Shown: piece after piece, positions 16,803-26,063 of the stretch
How the letters are laid out: every line of letters begins with the position of its first letter
Numbering within the stretch: position 1 is the stretch's first letter
From: Vicinamibacterales bacterium
GTDB lineage: Bacteria; Acidobacteriota; Vicinamibacteria; Vicinamibacterales; 2-12-FULL-66-21
Assembly: GCA_036496585.1 (NCBI GenBank)
Contig: DASXLB010000001.1
Span: 1-61,521 of the forward strand
Direction: 5' to 3'
DNA length: 61,521 bases
Position numbers and translations under genes: made by a program
Notes under the pieces: generated by a model
Databases searched by the model: none
Told to the model about the DNA's origin: nothing
Seen by the model: only the letters and a program-made list of their open reading frames with translations

Positions 16803-17402
16803 GTGCCGCCCGAACTCCTGCACTGGCTTCACGCCTACGGCCCTGCCGCGCTCTTCGTGCTGCTGTTCCTCGGCGTGTTCGGCCTGCCGGTCCCGGACGA
16901 AACGCTGCTGACCGTCGCCGGCGTTCTGGTGCGCGACGGCAGCCTGCACTTTGCGACGGCCTATGCGGCGGCGATCTGCGGCAGCATGGGGGGCATCACG
17001 CTCAGCTACGTCATCGGGCGCACGCTCGGCCTCGGCGTGGTGGATCGCTTCGGCAAGTGGATCCACGTGACGCGCGCGGACCTCGCGCGCGTCGAAGGTT
17101 GGTTCGAGCACTCCGGGCGGTGGCTGCTGACCTTCGGCTACTTCATTCCCGGCGTACGACACTTCACGGCGATCGTCGCCGGATCGTCGCGGCTGCCGGT
17201 TCCGGTGTTCGCGCGCTTCGCGTATGCCGGCGCGGCCATCTGGGCGCTGACCTTCATGAGCCTCGGTTGGTACGTGGGCCCGGCGTGGGAATCGGCCCTC
17301 GAGGCGGCCCACCGCCACCTCAAGGTGGTGGCCGTCGTACTTCTGGTGCTGGGCGGCGCCTACGCGCTGGCTCACCGCTGGTGGTCGAGGCGGAAGAAAT
17401 AG
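16803..17402 (+). CDS. DedA-family membrane protein (VTT domain)
   Basis: 199 residues from a GTG. DedA proteins are polytopic inner-membrane proteins linked to lipid carrier recycling and membrane homeostasis. Marks are 'FLGVFGLPVPDETLLTVAG' near the N-terminus, 'GSMGGITLSYVIGRTLG', and the signature 'FGYFIPGVRHFTAIVAGSSR' with its Gly-x-Arg, followed by 'MSLGWYVGP' and a basic cytosolic end (HRWWSRRKK). It starts 7 nt after the dehydratase gene and is likely read from the same transcript. Substrate unknown. Confidence 0.93.
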   Translation: MPPELLHWLHAYGPAALFVLLFLGVFGLPVPDETLLTVAGVLVRDGSLHFATAYAAAICGSMGGITLSYVIGRTLGLGVVDRFGKWIHVTRADLARVEGWFEHSGRWLLTFGYFIPGVRHFTAIVAGSSRLPVPVFARFAYAGAAIWALTFMSLGWYVGPAWESALEAAHRHLKVVAVVLLVLGGAYALAHRWWSRRKK

Positions 17403-17427
17403 GCCGTTGCCGCTCGCACGCGGCCGG

Positions 17428-18984
17428 TCACGCCGGGTATCGCGCCTGCGACGCGAACGACGCCGGCAGCGCCGCCGCGGGCTCCGGCAGGTACTCGCGC
17501 TCGGTGGCGCGGCGCGCCTTGTAGCGCCGGAACACCGTCCGCTCGTCTTCGAGCCCGAGGATGGACTTCCACGACGACCCTCGAAACGTGTGCGCCAGCA
17601 TCTCCGGCCCGTGGCGCAGCACGAAGCGCGGGTAGGCCCGCAGCACGTGCGGCAGGTGTCGCACCTTCATCCAGCGCTCGGCCCGCCAGCGCATGAACTC
17701 GACGTCCTCGGCGCCGAGATGCTCGGTCCGGACGACCGCGGTCGTGCCGTCGTACTCCTCGACGCGGTCGTTGACGATCAGGTTGCGCTGCACGAAGTCG
17801 GCCGTCATGGGGGTGCCCGGGTACGGCGTCGGGTGCTGGATGTAGGGCCAGTCGACGTAGCGGCGCGCGAAGGCGAGGTTGGCTTCGATCGCCGCCGGCG
17901 TGTCGCCGGGATTGCCGACGATGATGCCGCCGACGACCGCCAGTCCTTCGCGATGCAGCGCCTCGATCGCCGTCAGGGTGGCGTTGCCGACGCGACGGCC
18001 GTTCTCGCGCTGCGCGTTCTTCGCCGAGGCGCGCAGGAAGGCGAGATCTTCGTCGAGCACGTTCTCGATCCCCAGGAACACATACTGGAACCCGGCCCTG
18101 CGCATGAGCGGCGCCAGCGTCTTGCCGTGCGCGGCAATCGACGACGTCATCGCCTGGACGATGTAGTGAACGTCATTCAGGCCGGCGTCGATGATGCCTC
18201 GGCAGAGTGCTTCGAACCGCGCGACATTCAGCGTGATGTTGTCGTCGACCAGGAAGATCGCGCGCGCGCCGCGGGCCCGCGCGTCGGCGATGTCGGCGAG
18301 CACCCGCGTGAAGTCGAAGAGGTGGAAGTTGCGCCCGCGCATCTCGATGATCGAGCAGAAGCTGCAGTCGTAGGTGCAGCCGCGCGACGTCTCCACGACG
18401 TCGATCGGGCGGCCGAGGAAGGTATAGCCGGTCAGGACGCGGGCCGCGCGGTTGGGAAGTTGCAGCCGTTCGTCTTCCAGCCGCATCACCGGACGCGGCG
18501 GCGTGTGGGTGAAGCCAACAGCGGGATTGGCCCTGAACGACAGACCCGGGATGCCGGCCGGACTGTCTCCGCGCTCGAGAGCAGCCAGCAGCTCGCGGAA
18601 CGTGCACTCACCTTCGCCGCGCACCAGAAAATCGATCCCCGAATCCGGCGCGGCGTACGCCTCGGGCGCGAGGCTCGGATCATAGCCGCCCGCGATGATG
18701 CAGACCTGCGGATTGATCGATCGAATCAGCCTGACGATCCGCAGCGCCGTGCGCCTCTGGAAGGTCATGACCGACAGGCCGACGACCTGCGGATCGCGGT
18801 CGCGCATCAGCCGCGCGATCGTCGGCGCGACGGCGTTCTGCACGAGAATCAGGTCGGCGATCGAGACCGTATGGCCGTCGCCCACGTTGCCGGCCAGCGC
18901 CGCCAACGCCCCGTTCGGCATCCGCATCGTCAGGGCAGGGGTGTGCTCGAACGAGTCGGGCATCGAGAGCAGGAGCACCCGCAT
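17428..18984 (-). CDS. B12-binding-domain radical SAM protein (BchE/HpnP-like architecture)
   Basis: 518 residues. The N-terminal third is a cobalamin-binding Rossmann domain ('PQVVGLSVMTFQRRTALRIV', 'CIIAGGYDPSLAPEAY', 'DFLVRGEGECTFRELLAAL'). The radical SAM cluster motif CX3CX2C is 'SRGCTYDCSFC' near residue 208, followed by 'IFLVDDNITLNVARFEALC' and 'VGGIIVGNPGDTPAAIEANL'. Such enzymes do methylations or ring chemistry on lipids, hopanoids, tetrapyrroles or natural products; none can be picked here. No DXHXXG cobalamin His motif is obvious, so B12 could bind base-off or not at all. It follows an ArnT-like gene on the same strand by 71 nt, hinting at envelope-lipid work. Confidence 0.88.
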   Translation of the reverse strand: MRVLLLSMPDSFEHTPALTMRMPNGALAALAGNVGDGHTVSIADLILVQNAVAPTIARLMRDRDPQVVGLSVMTFQRRTALRIVRLIRSINPQVCIIAGGYDPSLAPEAYAAPDSGIDFLVRGEGECTFRELLAALERGDSPAGIPGLSFRANPAVGFTHTPPRPVMRLEDERLQLPNRAARVLTGYTFLGRPIDVVETSRGCTYDCSFCSIIEMRGRNFHLFDFTRVLADIADARARGARAIFLVDDNITLNVARFEALCRGIIDAGLNDVHYIVQAMTSSIAAHGKTLAPLMRRAGFQYVFLGIENVLDEDLAFLRASAKNAQRENGRRVGNATLTAIEALHREGLAVVGGIIVGNPGDTPAAIEANLAFARRYVDWPYIQHPTPYPGTPMTADFVQRNLIVNDRVEEYDGTTAVVRTEHLGAEDVEFMRWRAERWMKVRHLPHVLRAYPRFVLRHGPEMLAHTFRGSSWKSILGLEDERTVFRRYKARRATEREYLPEPAAALPASFASQARYPA

Positions 18985-19055
18985 GACGCAGGCTCAGGAT
19001 ACCGCGTTCGGCGGCTGCTGGCGCATCGCGAGTTGTCGAGGCGTCGGGGTGCAGC

Positions 19056-20648
19056 TCAGCGGGCGGAGAGGGCCTGCTGGAGCGACCCGGCCCGGAAGAG
19101 GCTGAACGTGCCGGCGCGGACGTCGGGTGGGGGAGGGGCCGCAAACAGCCTGTTGAATCGTCCGATCTGATCGTTGCGGACCGCGACGACCGCATCGGGT
19201 TGCGCGGCGCGCACGCCGGCGACGGCCTCTGCCAGGGTCGTTTCGCGGATGTTCGCGGCGGTGGCCTCGGCGCGGAGCGCCGGCGACAGATAGAAGACGA
19301 CCGATCCGATCCGCTCGCCGACGACGAACACCTGCGACGGCATCGCGCCGGCGGCGTTCAGCGCCTGGGCCAGATCCCGGCCGGTCATCCACTCCGCCGC
19401 GCGCGGCGCGACGATCATCAGTCCCAGGAGCGCCACGACCGGCAGCCGCATCATGAGCGCCGCGTCGGCGGCGAGGCCCGCCGAGCGGCGGTTCGCGATC
19501 GCGACCGACACGCCGCCGATCACCGCCGCGACGAGCGCGACCATCAGCCAGAGGGTGGCGCCGATTCCGCCGAACCGCCAGGCGACCAGCCCCAGCCCCA
19601 GGACCGGCAGCGCCGCGAGCGTCGACGCGCACACCACGAAGCCGGGGCGGTAGCGGAGTCCAGGGCCGGCGACGCACGCGTCGGCAACGAGCAGCGCCAG
19701 CGCGGGAAAGAGCGGCAGCGCGTAGGTGACGAGCTTCGATTCGCCGCCGCTCAGGAACACGAATCCGAGAGCGAACCAGATCCAGGCGACCAGGCGAGTC
19801 GGATGGTTGCGGACCTGGCGGGCCGCGGCGGCCAGATACCCGACCCACGGCAGCGCCCCCCCGACGGCGATCGGCACGTAGTACCACCAGCCGCGTCCGG
19901 CGTGACGCTGCGTCGCGGTGAGATAGCCCTGGAGGTGCCGCTCGACGAAGTAGTAGTGCAGGTAGCCTGGATGCGCGTGTTCCATCGCCACGTACCAGGG
20001 CAGGGCCACCAGCAGCGCGACGGCGCCGGCGGCCGTGAGCGCGATGGCCAGTCGCCGCATGCGGACCCGTTCGACGGCCGCGAGCGCCACCGCGAACCAG
20101 ACCGCGAAGGCGACGCCGACCAGCCCCTTGGTCAGGATCGAGAGGCCGAGCGCGGCGCCGGCGAGCACGGCATGCCGGACGACATGCCGGCCCGCGGAAG
20201 CGCGGGTCAGCCACGCGCAGGCCGCGCACATGAACGGCACTACCGCGACGTCGTGCACGGCAACCTCGCTCACGCCCATCGGCAACAGCATCGTCCCGTA
20301 GACGATTCCGGCGAGCAGCCCGGTCTCCTCGTCGCGAAGGGCACGGCCGAGCGCCGCCACGCCGAGCATGGCGAGCACCCCGAACAACAGCGGCGGCAGC
20401 CGCACCGCGTCTTCGCGGTCGCCCAACACACGCAGCGAGATCGCTTCGGCCCAGAAGAAGAGAATCGGCTTGTCGAGGAACGGCTCGCCAAGGAAGGTGG
20501 GCGTCACGTAATCGCCGCGACGATTCATCTCCTGCGCGATGGCGGCGTGCAGGCCTTCGTCGGGATCGAACAGCGGCGGACGGGCGAGGAGCGGCGCGGC
20601 GACCAGCACGATCGCGACGGCCGCAAACGTCCACCGCAGAGGGAACAT
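19056..20648 (-). CDS. ArnT/PMT-like membrane glycosyltransferase
   Basis: 530 residues from the ATG at 20648. GT-C fold: first helix then 'PPLFDPDEGLHAAIAQEMNR', where the Asp-Glu pair is the conserved loop of ArnT-type enzymes, 'TPTFLGEPFLDKPILFFWAE' and many transmembrane helices to about residue 420, with a soluble periplasmic end. The family moves a sugar from a polyprenyl phosphate to lipid A, proteins or other carriers on the periplasmic side. Donor and acceptor are unknown. A longer frame extends to 20846 but would overlap the endonuclease-like gene; the ATG chosen begins exactly at the first helix. Confidence 0.88.
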   Translation of the reverse strand: MFPLRWTFAAVAIVLVAAPLLARPPLFDPDEGLHAAIAQEMNRRGDYVTPTFLGEPFLDKPILFFWAEAISLRVLGDREDAVRLPPLLFGVLAMLGVAALGRALRDEETGLLAGIVYGTMLLPMGVSEVAVHDVAVVPFMCAACAWLTRASAGRHVVRHAVLAGAALGLSILTKGLVGVAFAVWFAVALAAVERVRMRRLAIALTAAGAVALLVALPWYVAMEHAHPGYLHYYFVERHLQGYLTATQRHAGRGWWYYVPIAVGGALPWVGYLAAAARQVRNHPTRLVAWIWFALGFVFLSGGESKLVTYALPLFPALALLVADACVAGPGLRYRPGFVVCASTLAALPVLGLGLVAWRFGGIGATLWLMVALVAAVIGGVSVAIANRRSAGLAADAALMMRLPVVALLGLMIVAPRAAEWMTGRDLAQALNAAGAMPSQVFVVGERIGSVVFYLSPALRAEATAANIRETTLAEAVAGVRAAQPDAVVAVRNDQIGRFNRLFAAPPPPDVRAGTFSLFRAGSLQQALSAR

Positions 20649-20685
20649 GGCCGACGATCTTATCGCGCCGGCCCGCCGGGCGGCG

Positions 20686-21708
20686 TCACCCGGGATCGAC
20701 GCTGGCCACCAGCGGGTAGTGGTCCGACCCGTAGCGATCATCGGCGCGCCGCACCCGCGTCTTCCAGGTTTCGGGCAGCCGGAACAGCACGTGATCGAGC
20801 CGCATCGGCCCGAACGACGGCCGCCGATCCTCGTCGGGCGACGCATGCCCGAGCACTGCCAGCTCGCGATACGCCGCGTCGTGGAACCCGAACCAGGCGT
20901 TGAAGTCTCCGCCGACGATCAGCGCCCCGTCGCTGGGGAGCACGCCCGCCAGCGCGCGCGCCTGGCGCAGCCGCCCCGACTCCGAGAACAGCCACAGGTG
21001 GTGCATCACCATGTTCGTGAAATGCGTGTCGACGATTCTGATGGCGAGGCCGGCAGCGGTGTGCGCCGTGGCCTCGATCGCGACGCGCCGCTGCCGCTCG
21101 AGCGGCAGCTCGATCGCCGTCGGCTCGCTGAGCGCGAGCGAGGCGAGGATCGCGTTGCCACGGTCCTCGTCGAGGCGCCCAGGGGAGCCGTTGCGCATCG
21201 ACGGCACGTAGATGCCGCCCAGACCAAGCCGGTGCGCCAGGCTGACGATGTCTTCACGCGCGCCCGACGGCGGCACGATCCGCTCGGCCGCCGCCCAGTT
21301 CATGCGATCGGGATCGCCGACGGGCACCTCCGGGCCGGCACGATAGACCTCCTGCAGCAGCAGCACGAACTGGTCGACCGGCGCACCGGTGAGGCGTCCT
21401 TCACGCAGGTCCGATACGAGACGTCCGAGATCGCCGCCGCCGACGTGGGTGTTCCACGACACGACGGCAAACGAACCTGAGAGGACCGCCGGAGGAGGAC
21501 GCGCCGTTTCGATCCGCGCCGGCGGCCCGACGCCGGCGCACCAGCGATCGATCGCCCCTTGTTCGTTCGATGCGGCCGTCCGGATCCACTGCACGCCGCT
21601 GCCGCGCGCCGCACACGTGGTATCGGCGCCGGCATGGATGAGAACCGCGCTGCCCACGACTGCTATCGCCGCAGCCGCCGCTGCGCGCGCCGCTAGCCGA
21701 ATTCGCAT
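20686..21708 (-). CDS. exported endonuclease/exonuclease/phosphatase-family protein
   Basis: 340 residues from the ATG at 21708. An N-terminal hydrophobic segment (AARAAAAAAIAVVGSAVLIH) should export or anchor it. The EEP fold is seen in order: 'FAVVSWNTHVGGGDLGRLV' (Asn), 'DQFVLLLQEVYRAG' (metal Glu), 'IVDTHFTN', 'LIVGGDFNAWFG' (Asp-x-Asn) and the C-terminal 'RYGSDHYPLVASV' (Ser-Asp-His). All main catalytic positions are present, so hydrolysis of a phosphodiester or phosphomonoester outside the cytoplasm is likely; substrate (nucleic acid, sphingolipid, inositol phosphate) is open. It lies 14 nt after the preceding gene. A longer upstream frame is less likely because it overlaps that gene. 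Confidence 0.85.
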   Translation of the reverse strand: MRIRLAARAAAAAAIAVVGSAVLIHAGADTTCAARGSGVQWIRTAASNEQGAIDRWCAGVGPPARIETARPPPAVLSGSFAVVSWNTHVGGGDLGRLVSDLREGRLTGAPVDQFVLLLQEVYRAGPEVPVGDPDRMNWAAAERIVPPSGAREDIVSLAHRLGLGGIYVPSMRNGSPGRLDEDRGNAILASLALSEPTAIELPLERQRRVAIEATAHTAAGLAIRIVDTHFTNMVMHHLWLFSESGRLRQARALAGVLPSDGALIVGGDFNAWFGFHDAAYRELAVLGHASPDEDRRPSFGPMRLDHVLFRLPETWKTRVRRADDRYGSDHYPLVASVDPG

Positions 21709-21722
21709 TCTGGAGGAGCCGG

Positions 21723-22700
21723 CTACCTGTTCTGCGTCTGGGCGCGCACGATCTGCCAGTCGCTGCCGGCGCGCGCCAGGTCGAACGTCCACCGGCGCGA
21801 CTCGGTGTGCGGATCGGCTCCGCCGACCTTCGGGACCCACGACGCGGAACCGGCGCAGGTGGCGCGGGCGAGCTCGCCGCTCACGTCCACACGGCAGTCT
21901 CCGAGTGTGATCTGCTGCGATTCCAGCGCGTCGAACGCCGAGGCCAGCGCGGCGCGATCGACGCGCGGCCAGACGCGCGCGGCGGCCTCGGCGTCGAGGC
22001 TGCTGTAGGCAGCGGCGTACCGATCCAGTACGCGGCGCACGACCGTCTGAGTCGGCGGCGGCACATCGGCGACGGATGGGCTCGTGGTCAGCGGCCTCGC
22101 GGGCGGCAGGCTCTCGATCGCCGCTGCTACCGCCGCCACGTCATCGCCGACCGGAATCGGACCGACGGGCTGGAGGAACGGCCGCGGCGACGGCCCGACA
22201 GGCTGGAGCATCAGTCGCGGCGTGGGCACGGTGCGCTCTTCGCGCTCGGCCGGATCAGTCAGCGCCCGCTCGATCTTCGAGGCCGTGCGCGGTGGGGGGA
22301 GTGATGGAACGCGCACCGCCACGGTGCTGCGACCACTCGCCGACGGCACCTCCAGCGACAAGGTCCGAAAGTCGCCGGTGGGCGCGATCCGCTGCGGACC
22401 CGGCCAGATCGCGATCCCGAAGGCCATCGCCGCCGCCACCACCGCTGCGGCCACCGAGAGGCGCCTCAGGCGTGCCGGGCGCAGGGGTGTCGCGGTTCTG
22501 GCCGGGAGTTTTGTTTCGACCGCAGCAAGACCGCCAAGGTCCGGCGCCAGCCGCCGCGCTTCCGCGAGGTAAGCGCGCGCGTCCTCGGGACAGCCGGCTT
22601 CGGCGGCGACGTCGGCGAGCAGCAGCAGTCGCTGTGCTCGGCGCTGGCGCATCCGCCCTTCAAAGCTCTTCCACTCGCCGGTCGCCGTGTGCGAGCCCAT
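21723..22700 (-). CDS. membrane-anchored protein with C-terminal SnoaL/DUF4440-like domain
   Basis: 325 residues. The N-terminal part is a short helical, TPR-like cytosolic stretch ('LLLLADVAAEAGCPEDARAY', LAEARRLAPDL), followed by one transmembrane helix ('RRLSVAAAVVAAAMAFGIAI') and a long Pro-rich linker. The last 110 residues ('VRRVLDRYAAAYSSLDAEAA', 'FDALESQQITLGDCRVDVSG', 'RRWTFDLARAGSDWQIVRA') match the cone-shaped SnoaL/DUF4440 pattern. This layout is frequent in acidobacterial proteins, with no known job. First gene of a minus-strand series running to the radical SAM gene. M16 (at 22655) is an alternative start. Confidence 0.68.
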   Translation of the reverse strand: MGSHTATGEWKSFEGRMRQRRAQRLLLLADVAAEAGCPEDARAYLAEARRLAPDLGGLAAVETKLPARTATPLRPARLRRLSVAAAVVAAAMAFGIAIWPGPQRIAPTGDFRTLSLEVPSASGRSTVAVRVPSLPPPRTASKIERALTDPAEREERTVPTPRLMLQPVGPSPRPFLQPVGPIPVGDDVAAVAAAIESLPPARPLTTSPSVADVPPPTQTVVRRVLDRYAAAYSSLDAEAAARVWPRVDRAALASAFDALESQQITLGDCRVDVSGELARATCAGSASWVPKVGGADPHTESRRWTFDLARAGSDWQIVRAQTQNR

Positions 22701-22759
22701 CGATACGCGCGCCGTGCAAGACCGACGCCGCCATATGTTCTAGGGTAGAGTCGGCACTC

Positions 22760-25700
22760 ATGCAGCGCATTTTCGTGATCTCGATGCTGGCGGCCGCCGT
22801 CGTCGTGCAGACACGCCCGCAGCCGGCGGCGCGCGCTGCCTTCGCCGAGCCGTCGATCGCGCCCGACGGCAGCGAAATCGCGTTCGTCTCGGGCGGCGAC
22901 ATCTGGACGGTCCCGGCCAGGGGCGGCGAAGCCCGGCTGCTGATCTCGAATGCCGCCAACGACACCCATCCGGTGTATTCGCCCGACAAGACCCAGCTCG
23001 CGTTCGTTTCGACGCGCACTGGCGGCGGCGACATTTACGTCCTGACGTTCGCCACCGGCGACGTCCGTCGCGTCACCTACGACGATGGAGCGGATCAGCT
23101 GGACGGGTGGTCGCGCGACGGGCGGTATCTCTACTTCTTCTCCAACGCGCACGAGCTCTCGGGTGGCATGAACGACGTGTACCGAGTGGCGTCGGCGGGC
23201 GGCACACCCATGCCGGTCAGTGGCGATCGCTACGCCAACGAGTTCTTCTCGGCGCCCTCGCCGGACGGCAGGCTGCTCGCGATGTCGGCGCGCGGCACCG
23301 CCTCGAGCCAGTGGTGGCGCCATGGGCACAGCCACCTCGACGAGGCCGAGATCTGGCTGCGCGATTTGACGGCGGCCGACACGCCGTCGGCGTGGCGGCC
23401 GGTCACCAACGGCGGCGCGAAGGACCTCTGGCCGATGTGGGGGGGAGGCGGCGCGCTCTTCTTCATGTCGGATCGGAGCGGCGCCGAGAACATCTGGCGG
23501 ATCGCGGGTCGCGGCGCCGGGGGCGCGGGTCTCGGATCGCCAGATGCGGAACTGAAACAAATCACTTCGTTCACCGACGGCCGGCTGCTGTGGCCGTCCA
23601 TCACCGCCAGCGGCGACGCGATCGTCTTCGAGCGCGATTTCGCGATCTGGAAGCTGGACGTCGCGACTGGCGCGGCGGCGCCCGTGCCGATCACCCGAGT
23701 CGGCGCCCCCGCGGGGCCGGCGCCGGAGCACTTGCGCCTGACCAGCCAGTTTCAGGATCTGGCGCTGTCACCCGACGGCAGGAAGATCGCGTTCACGGCG
23801 CGTGGGGACGTGTTCGCGGCCTCGGCGAAGGACGGTGGAGACGCGGCGCGGATCACGATGACGCCGGCGCCCGAACAGGCGCCCGCGTGGTCGCCCGACA
23901 GCCGCAAGCTCGTCTACTCGTCCGAGCGCGATCCGTCGAACCCGACGGCGGGCAGCGGCGCGGCGCGCCTGGTGCTCTACGATTTCACGGCGCAGAAGGA
24001 GACGCCGCTCACGGCGGCTGGCGCCGGCGACTACGGTCCTCGCTTCTCACCCGACGGCACGGCGATCGCGTTCGTGCGCGGCGGCACCGAGTTGCGGGTT
24101 CTCGATCTGGCCTCGAAGCAGGAGCGGTCGCTGGCGAAAGGCATCATCGCCGATCCGGTGGGAGTGGGCCGGCCGATCGCGTGGTCGCCCGACGGCAAAT
24201 GGGTGGCGTTCTTCAATACCGGCGCCCGCGGGTTCACCAACGTCTCGGTCGTGCCGAGCGCCGGCGGCGCGGCGCGGCCGGTGAGCTTTCTCGCCAACGG
24301 CAACGCCAACGCCGTCTGCTGGTCGCCGGACGGGACCTTCCTGCTGTTCGATACGAACCAGCGGACCGAGGTCTCGCAGCTCGCGCGCGTCGACCTGATC
24401 CTCCGGACGCCGAAGTTCCGCGAGGATCAATTCAGGGATCTCTTCAACGAAGAGTCGCCGCGCCGCCCATCGCCGTCGCCCGACATGGCGCCGAAGCCGG
24501 ATCCGGTCGACGCCGGCGGAAAGCCGGCCGCCGCCGACACGGCGTCGCCGGCGAAGGCGGACCCCAGGAAGATCGACACCGCCATCGTGTTCGACGATCT
24601 GCGCGAGCGGCTGTCGCTGCTGCCGGTGGGGCTCGACGTCCGCGAAGCGTTCATCAGCCCTGACGGCAAGACCGTGGTGCTGATCGCCGGCGCTGCCGGT
24701 CAGCAGAATCTCTATGCGTGGCCCCTCGACGACACCGGGCGCGAACGCCCGGTCGCGCGCCAGCTGACCTCGACGGCCGGCGCCAAGTCCGACGTCTCGT
24801 TCACGCCCGACGGCAAGGAGGCGTACTACCTCGATGACGGCCGGGTCGAGGCGGTGACGCTCGAGAAGCGGGAGACGCGCACGGTCGGCGTGACGGCCGA
24901 GCTCGACGTCGATTTTGCCAACGACAAGTTCATCGTGTTCGACCAGGCGTGGCGGCTCCTGCACGACCAGTTCTTCGATCCCGCCTTCCACGGCGTCGAC
25001 TGGGAGGAGGCGCGGGCGCGGGTCGAGCCGTATATCGCCGGCGCGAAGACCCCCGACGAGATGCGGCGGATCGCGTCGCTGATGATCGGCGAGCTGAACG
25101 CGTCGCACATGGGGATCAGCGCGCCCCCCGGGGGCGCGGCTGGCGGGGTCGGCCATCTCGGCCTCGACTTCGATCGTGCGCAATACGAGCAGTCGGGCCG
25201 GCTCCAGATCGCCCACGTCGTGCCGCTCGGCCCGGCCGCGCTGGCCGGGCTGAAGCCCGGTGCGGTGATCGCCGCCGTCGACGGCGACGCGATCGCGGCG
25301 CGCACGAACCTCGATGCGCTGCTCGACAACAAGGTCAATCGTCGGACCGTGCTGCGGCTCGACGGATCGCCGTCACGCGACGTCGCGGTGCGGCCGATCA
25401 GCGCGGCAACCGAGCGCGGCCTGCGGTATCGCGAGTGGGTCGAAGAGAAGCGCGCCTACGTCGCCCGCGTCAGCGGCGGCCGCCTCGGCTACGTGCACAT
25501 GCCGGACATGTCGGCGGCCTCGCTGTCGCAGCTCTACGTCGACCTCGACGCCGACAACATCGCCCACGACGGCGTGGTCATCGACGTGCGCAACAACAAC
25601 GGCGGATTCGTCAACGCCTACGCCCTCGACGTGTTCTCGCGGCAGCACTACCTGAACATGACACAGCGCGGCATGCCGACGGCGCCTGCCCGCTCGTCGC

Positions 25701-26053
25701 TCGGCCAGCGCTCGCTCGAGAAACCGAGCGTGCTCGTCACCAATCAGCACTCGCTCTCGGACGCCGAGGACTTCACGGAAGGCTACCGCGCCCTGAAGCT
25801 GGGCAAGGTCGTCGGCGAGCCAACCGCCGGATGGATTATCTACACGTGGAACACGCGCCTGCTCGACGGCACCATCCTGCGGCTGCCGCGCTCACGCATC
25901 ACCGACCGCGATGGCCAGCCCATGGAAATGCACCCGCGGCCGGTCGACGTGGAAGTGAAGAGGCCGATAGGCGAGTCCTACGGGCCGAAGGATTCACAAC
26001 TGGATAAGGCGGTGGAAGTGCTGCTCGCCGCGCTTCCGCGCGGCTCGCAGTGA
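22760..26053 (+). CDS. Tricorn-type protease (S41 family with beta-propeller and PDZ)
   Basis: 1097 residues, close to the usual Tricorn length. A short signal peptide (ISMLAAAVVVQTRPQPAARA) predicts a periplasmic location. Next come two propeller regions with TolB-like repeats ('FAEPSIAPDGSEIAFVSGGD', 'DLALSPDGRKIAFTARGD', 'AWSPDGKWVAFFNTG'), a Pro-rich break near residue 575, a core helical region ('FDQAWRLLHDQFFDPAFHGV'), a PDZ domain ('HVVPLGPAALAGLKPGAVIA') and the S41 catalytic domain ('VVIDVRNNNGGFVNAYALDV', 'VLVTNQHSLSDAEDFTEGYR' with the nucleophile Ser, 'VGEPTAGWIIYTWN'). Tricorn proteases trim peptides; here the substrates are likely periplasmic. The ATG at 22760 opens the signal peptide. 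Confidence 0.93.
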   Translation: MQRIFVISMLAAAVVVQTRPQPAARAAFAEPSIAPDGSEIAFVSGGDIWTVPARGGEARLLISNAANDTHPVYSPDKTQLAFVSTRTGGGDIYVLTFATGDVRRVTYDDGADQLDGWSRDGRYLYFFSNAHELSGGMNDVYRVASAGGTPMPVSGDRYANEFFSAPSPDGRLLAMSARGTASSQWWRHGHSHLDEAEIWLRDLTAADTPSAWRPVTNGGAKDLWPMWGGGGALFFMSDRSGAENIWRIAGRGAGGAGLGSPDAELKQITSFTDGRLLWPSITASGDAIVFERDFAIWKLDVATGAAAPVPITRVGAPAGPAPEHLRLTSQFQDLALSPDGRKIAFTARGDVFAASAKDGGDAARITMTPAPEQAPAWSPDSRKLVYSSERDPSNPTAGSGAARLVLYDFTAQKETPLTAAGAGDYGPRFSPDGTAIAFVRGGTELRVLDLASKQERSLAKGIIADPVGVGRPIAWSPDGKWVAFFNTGARGFTNVSVVPSAGGAARPVSFLANGNANAVCWSPDGTFLLFDTNQRTEVSQLARVDLILRTPKFREDQFRDLFNEESPRRPSPSPDMAPKPDPVDAGGKPAAADTASPAKADPRKIDTAIVFDDLRERLSLLPVGLDVREAFISPDGKTVVLIAGAAGQQNLYAWPLDDTGRERPVARQLTSTAGAKSDVSFTPDGKEAYYLDDGRVEAVTLEKRETRTVGVTAELDVDFANDKFIVFDQAWRLLHDQFFDPAFHGVDWEEARARVEPYIAGAKTPDEMRRIASLMIGELNASHMGISAPPGGAAGGVGHLGLDFDRAQYEQSGRLQIAHVVPLGPAALAGLKPGAVIAAVDGDAIAARTNLDALLDNKVNRRTVLRLDGSPSRDVAVRPISAATERGLRYREWVEEKRAYVARVSGGRLGYVHMPDMSAASLSQLYVDLDADNIAHDGVVIDVRNNNGGFVNAYALDVFSRQHYLNMTQRGMPTAPARSSLGQRSLEKPSVLVTNQHSLSDAEDFTEGYRALKLGKVVGEPTAGWIIYTWNTRLLDGTILRLPRSRITDRDGQPMEMHPRPVDVEVKRPIGESYGPKDSQLDKAVEVLLAALPRGSQ

Positions 26054-26063
26054 CGAGGAGGTC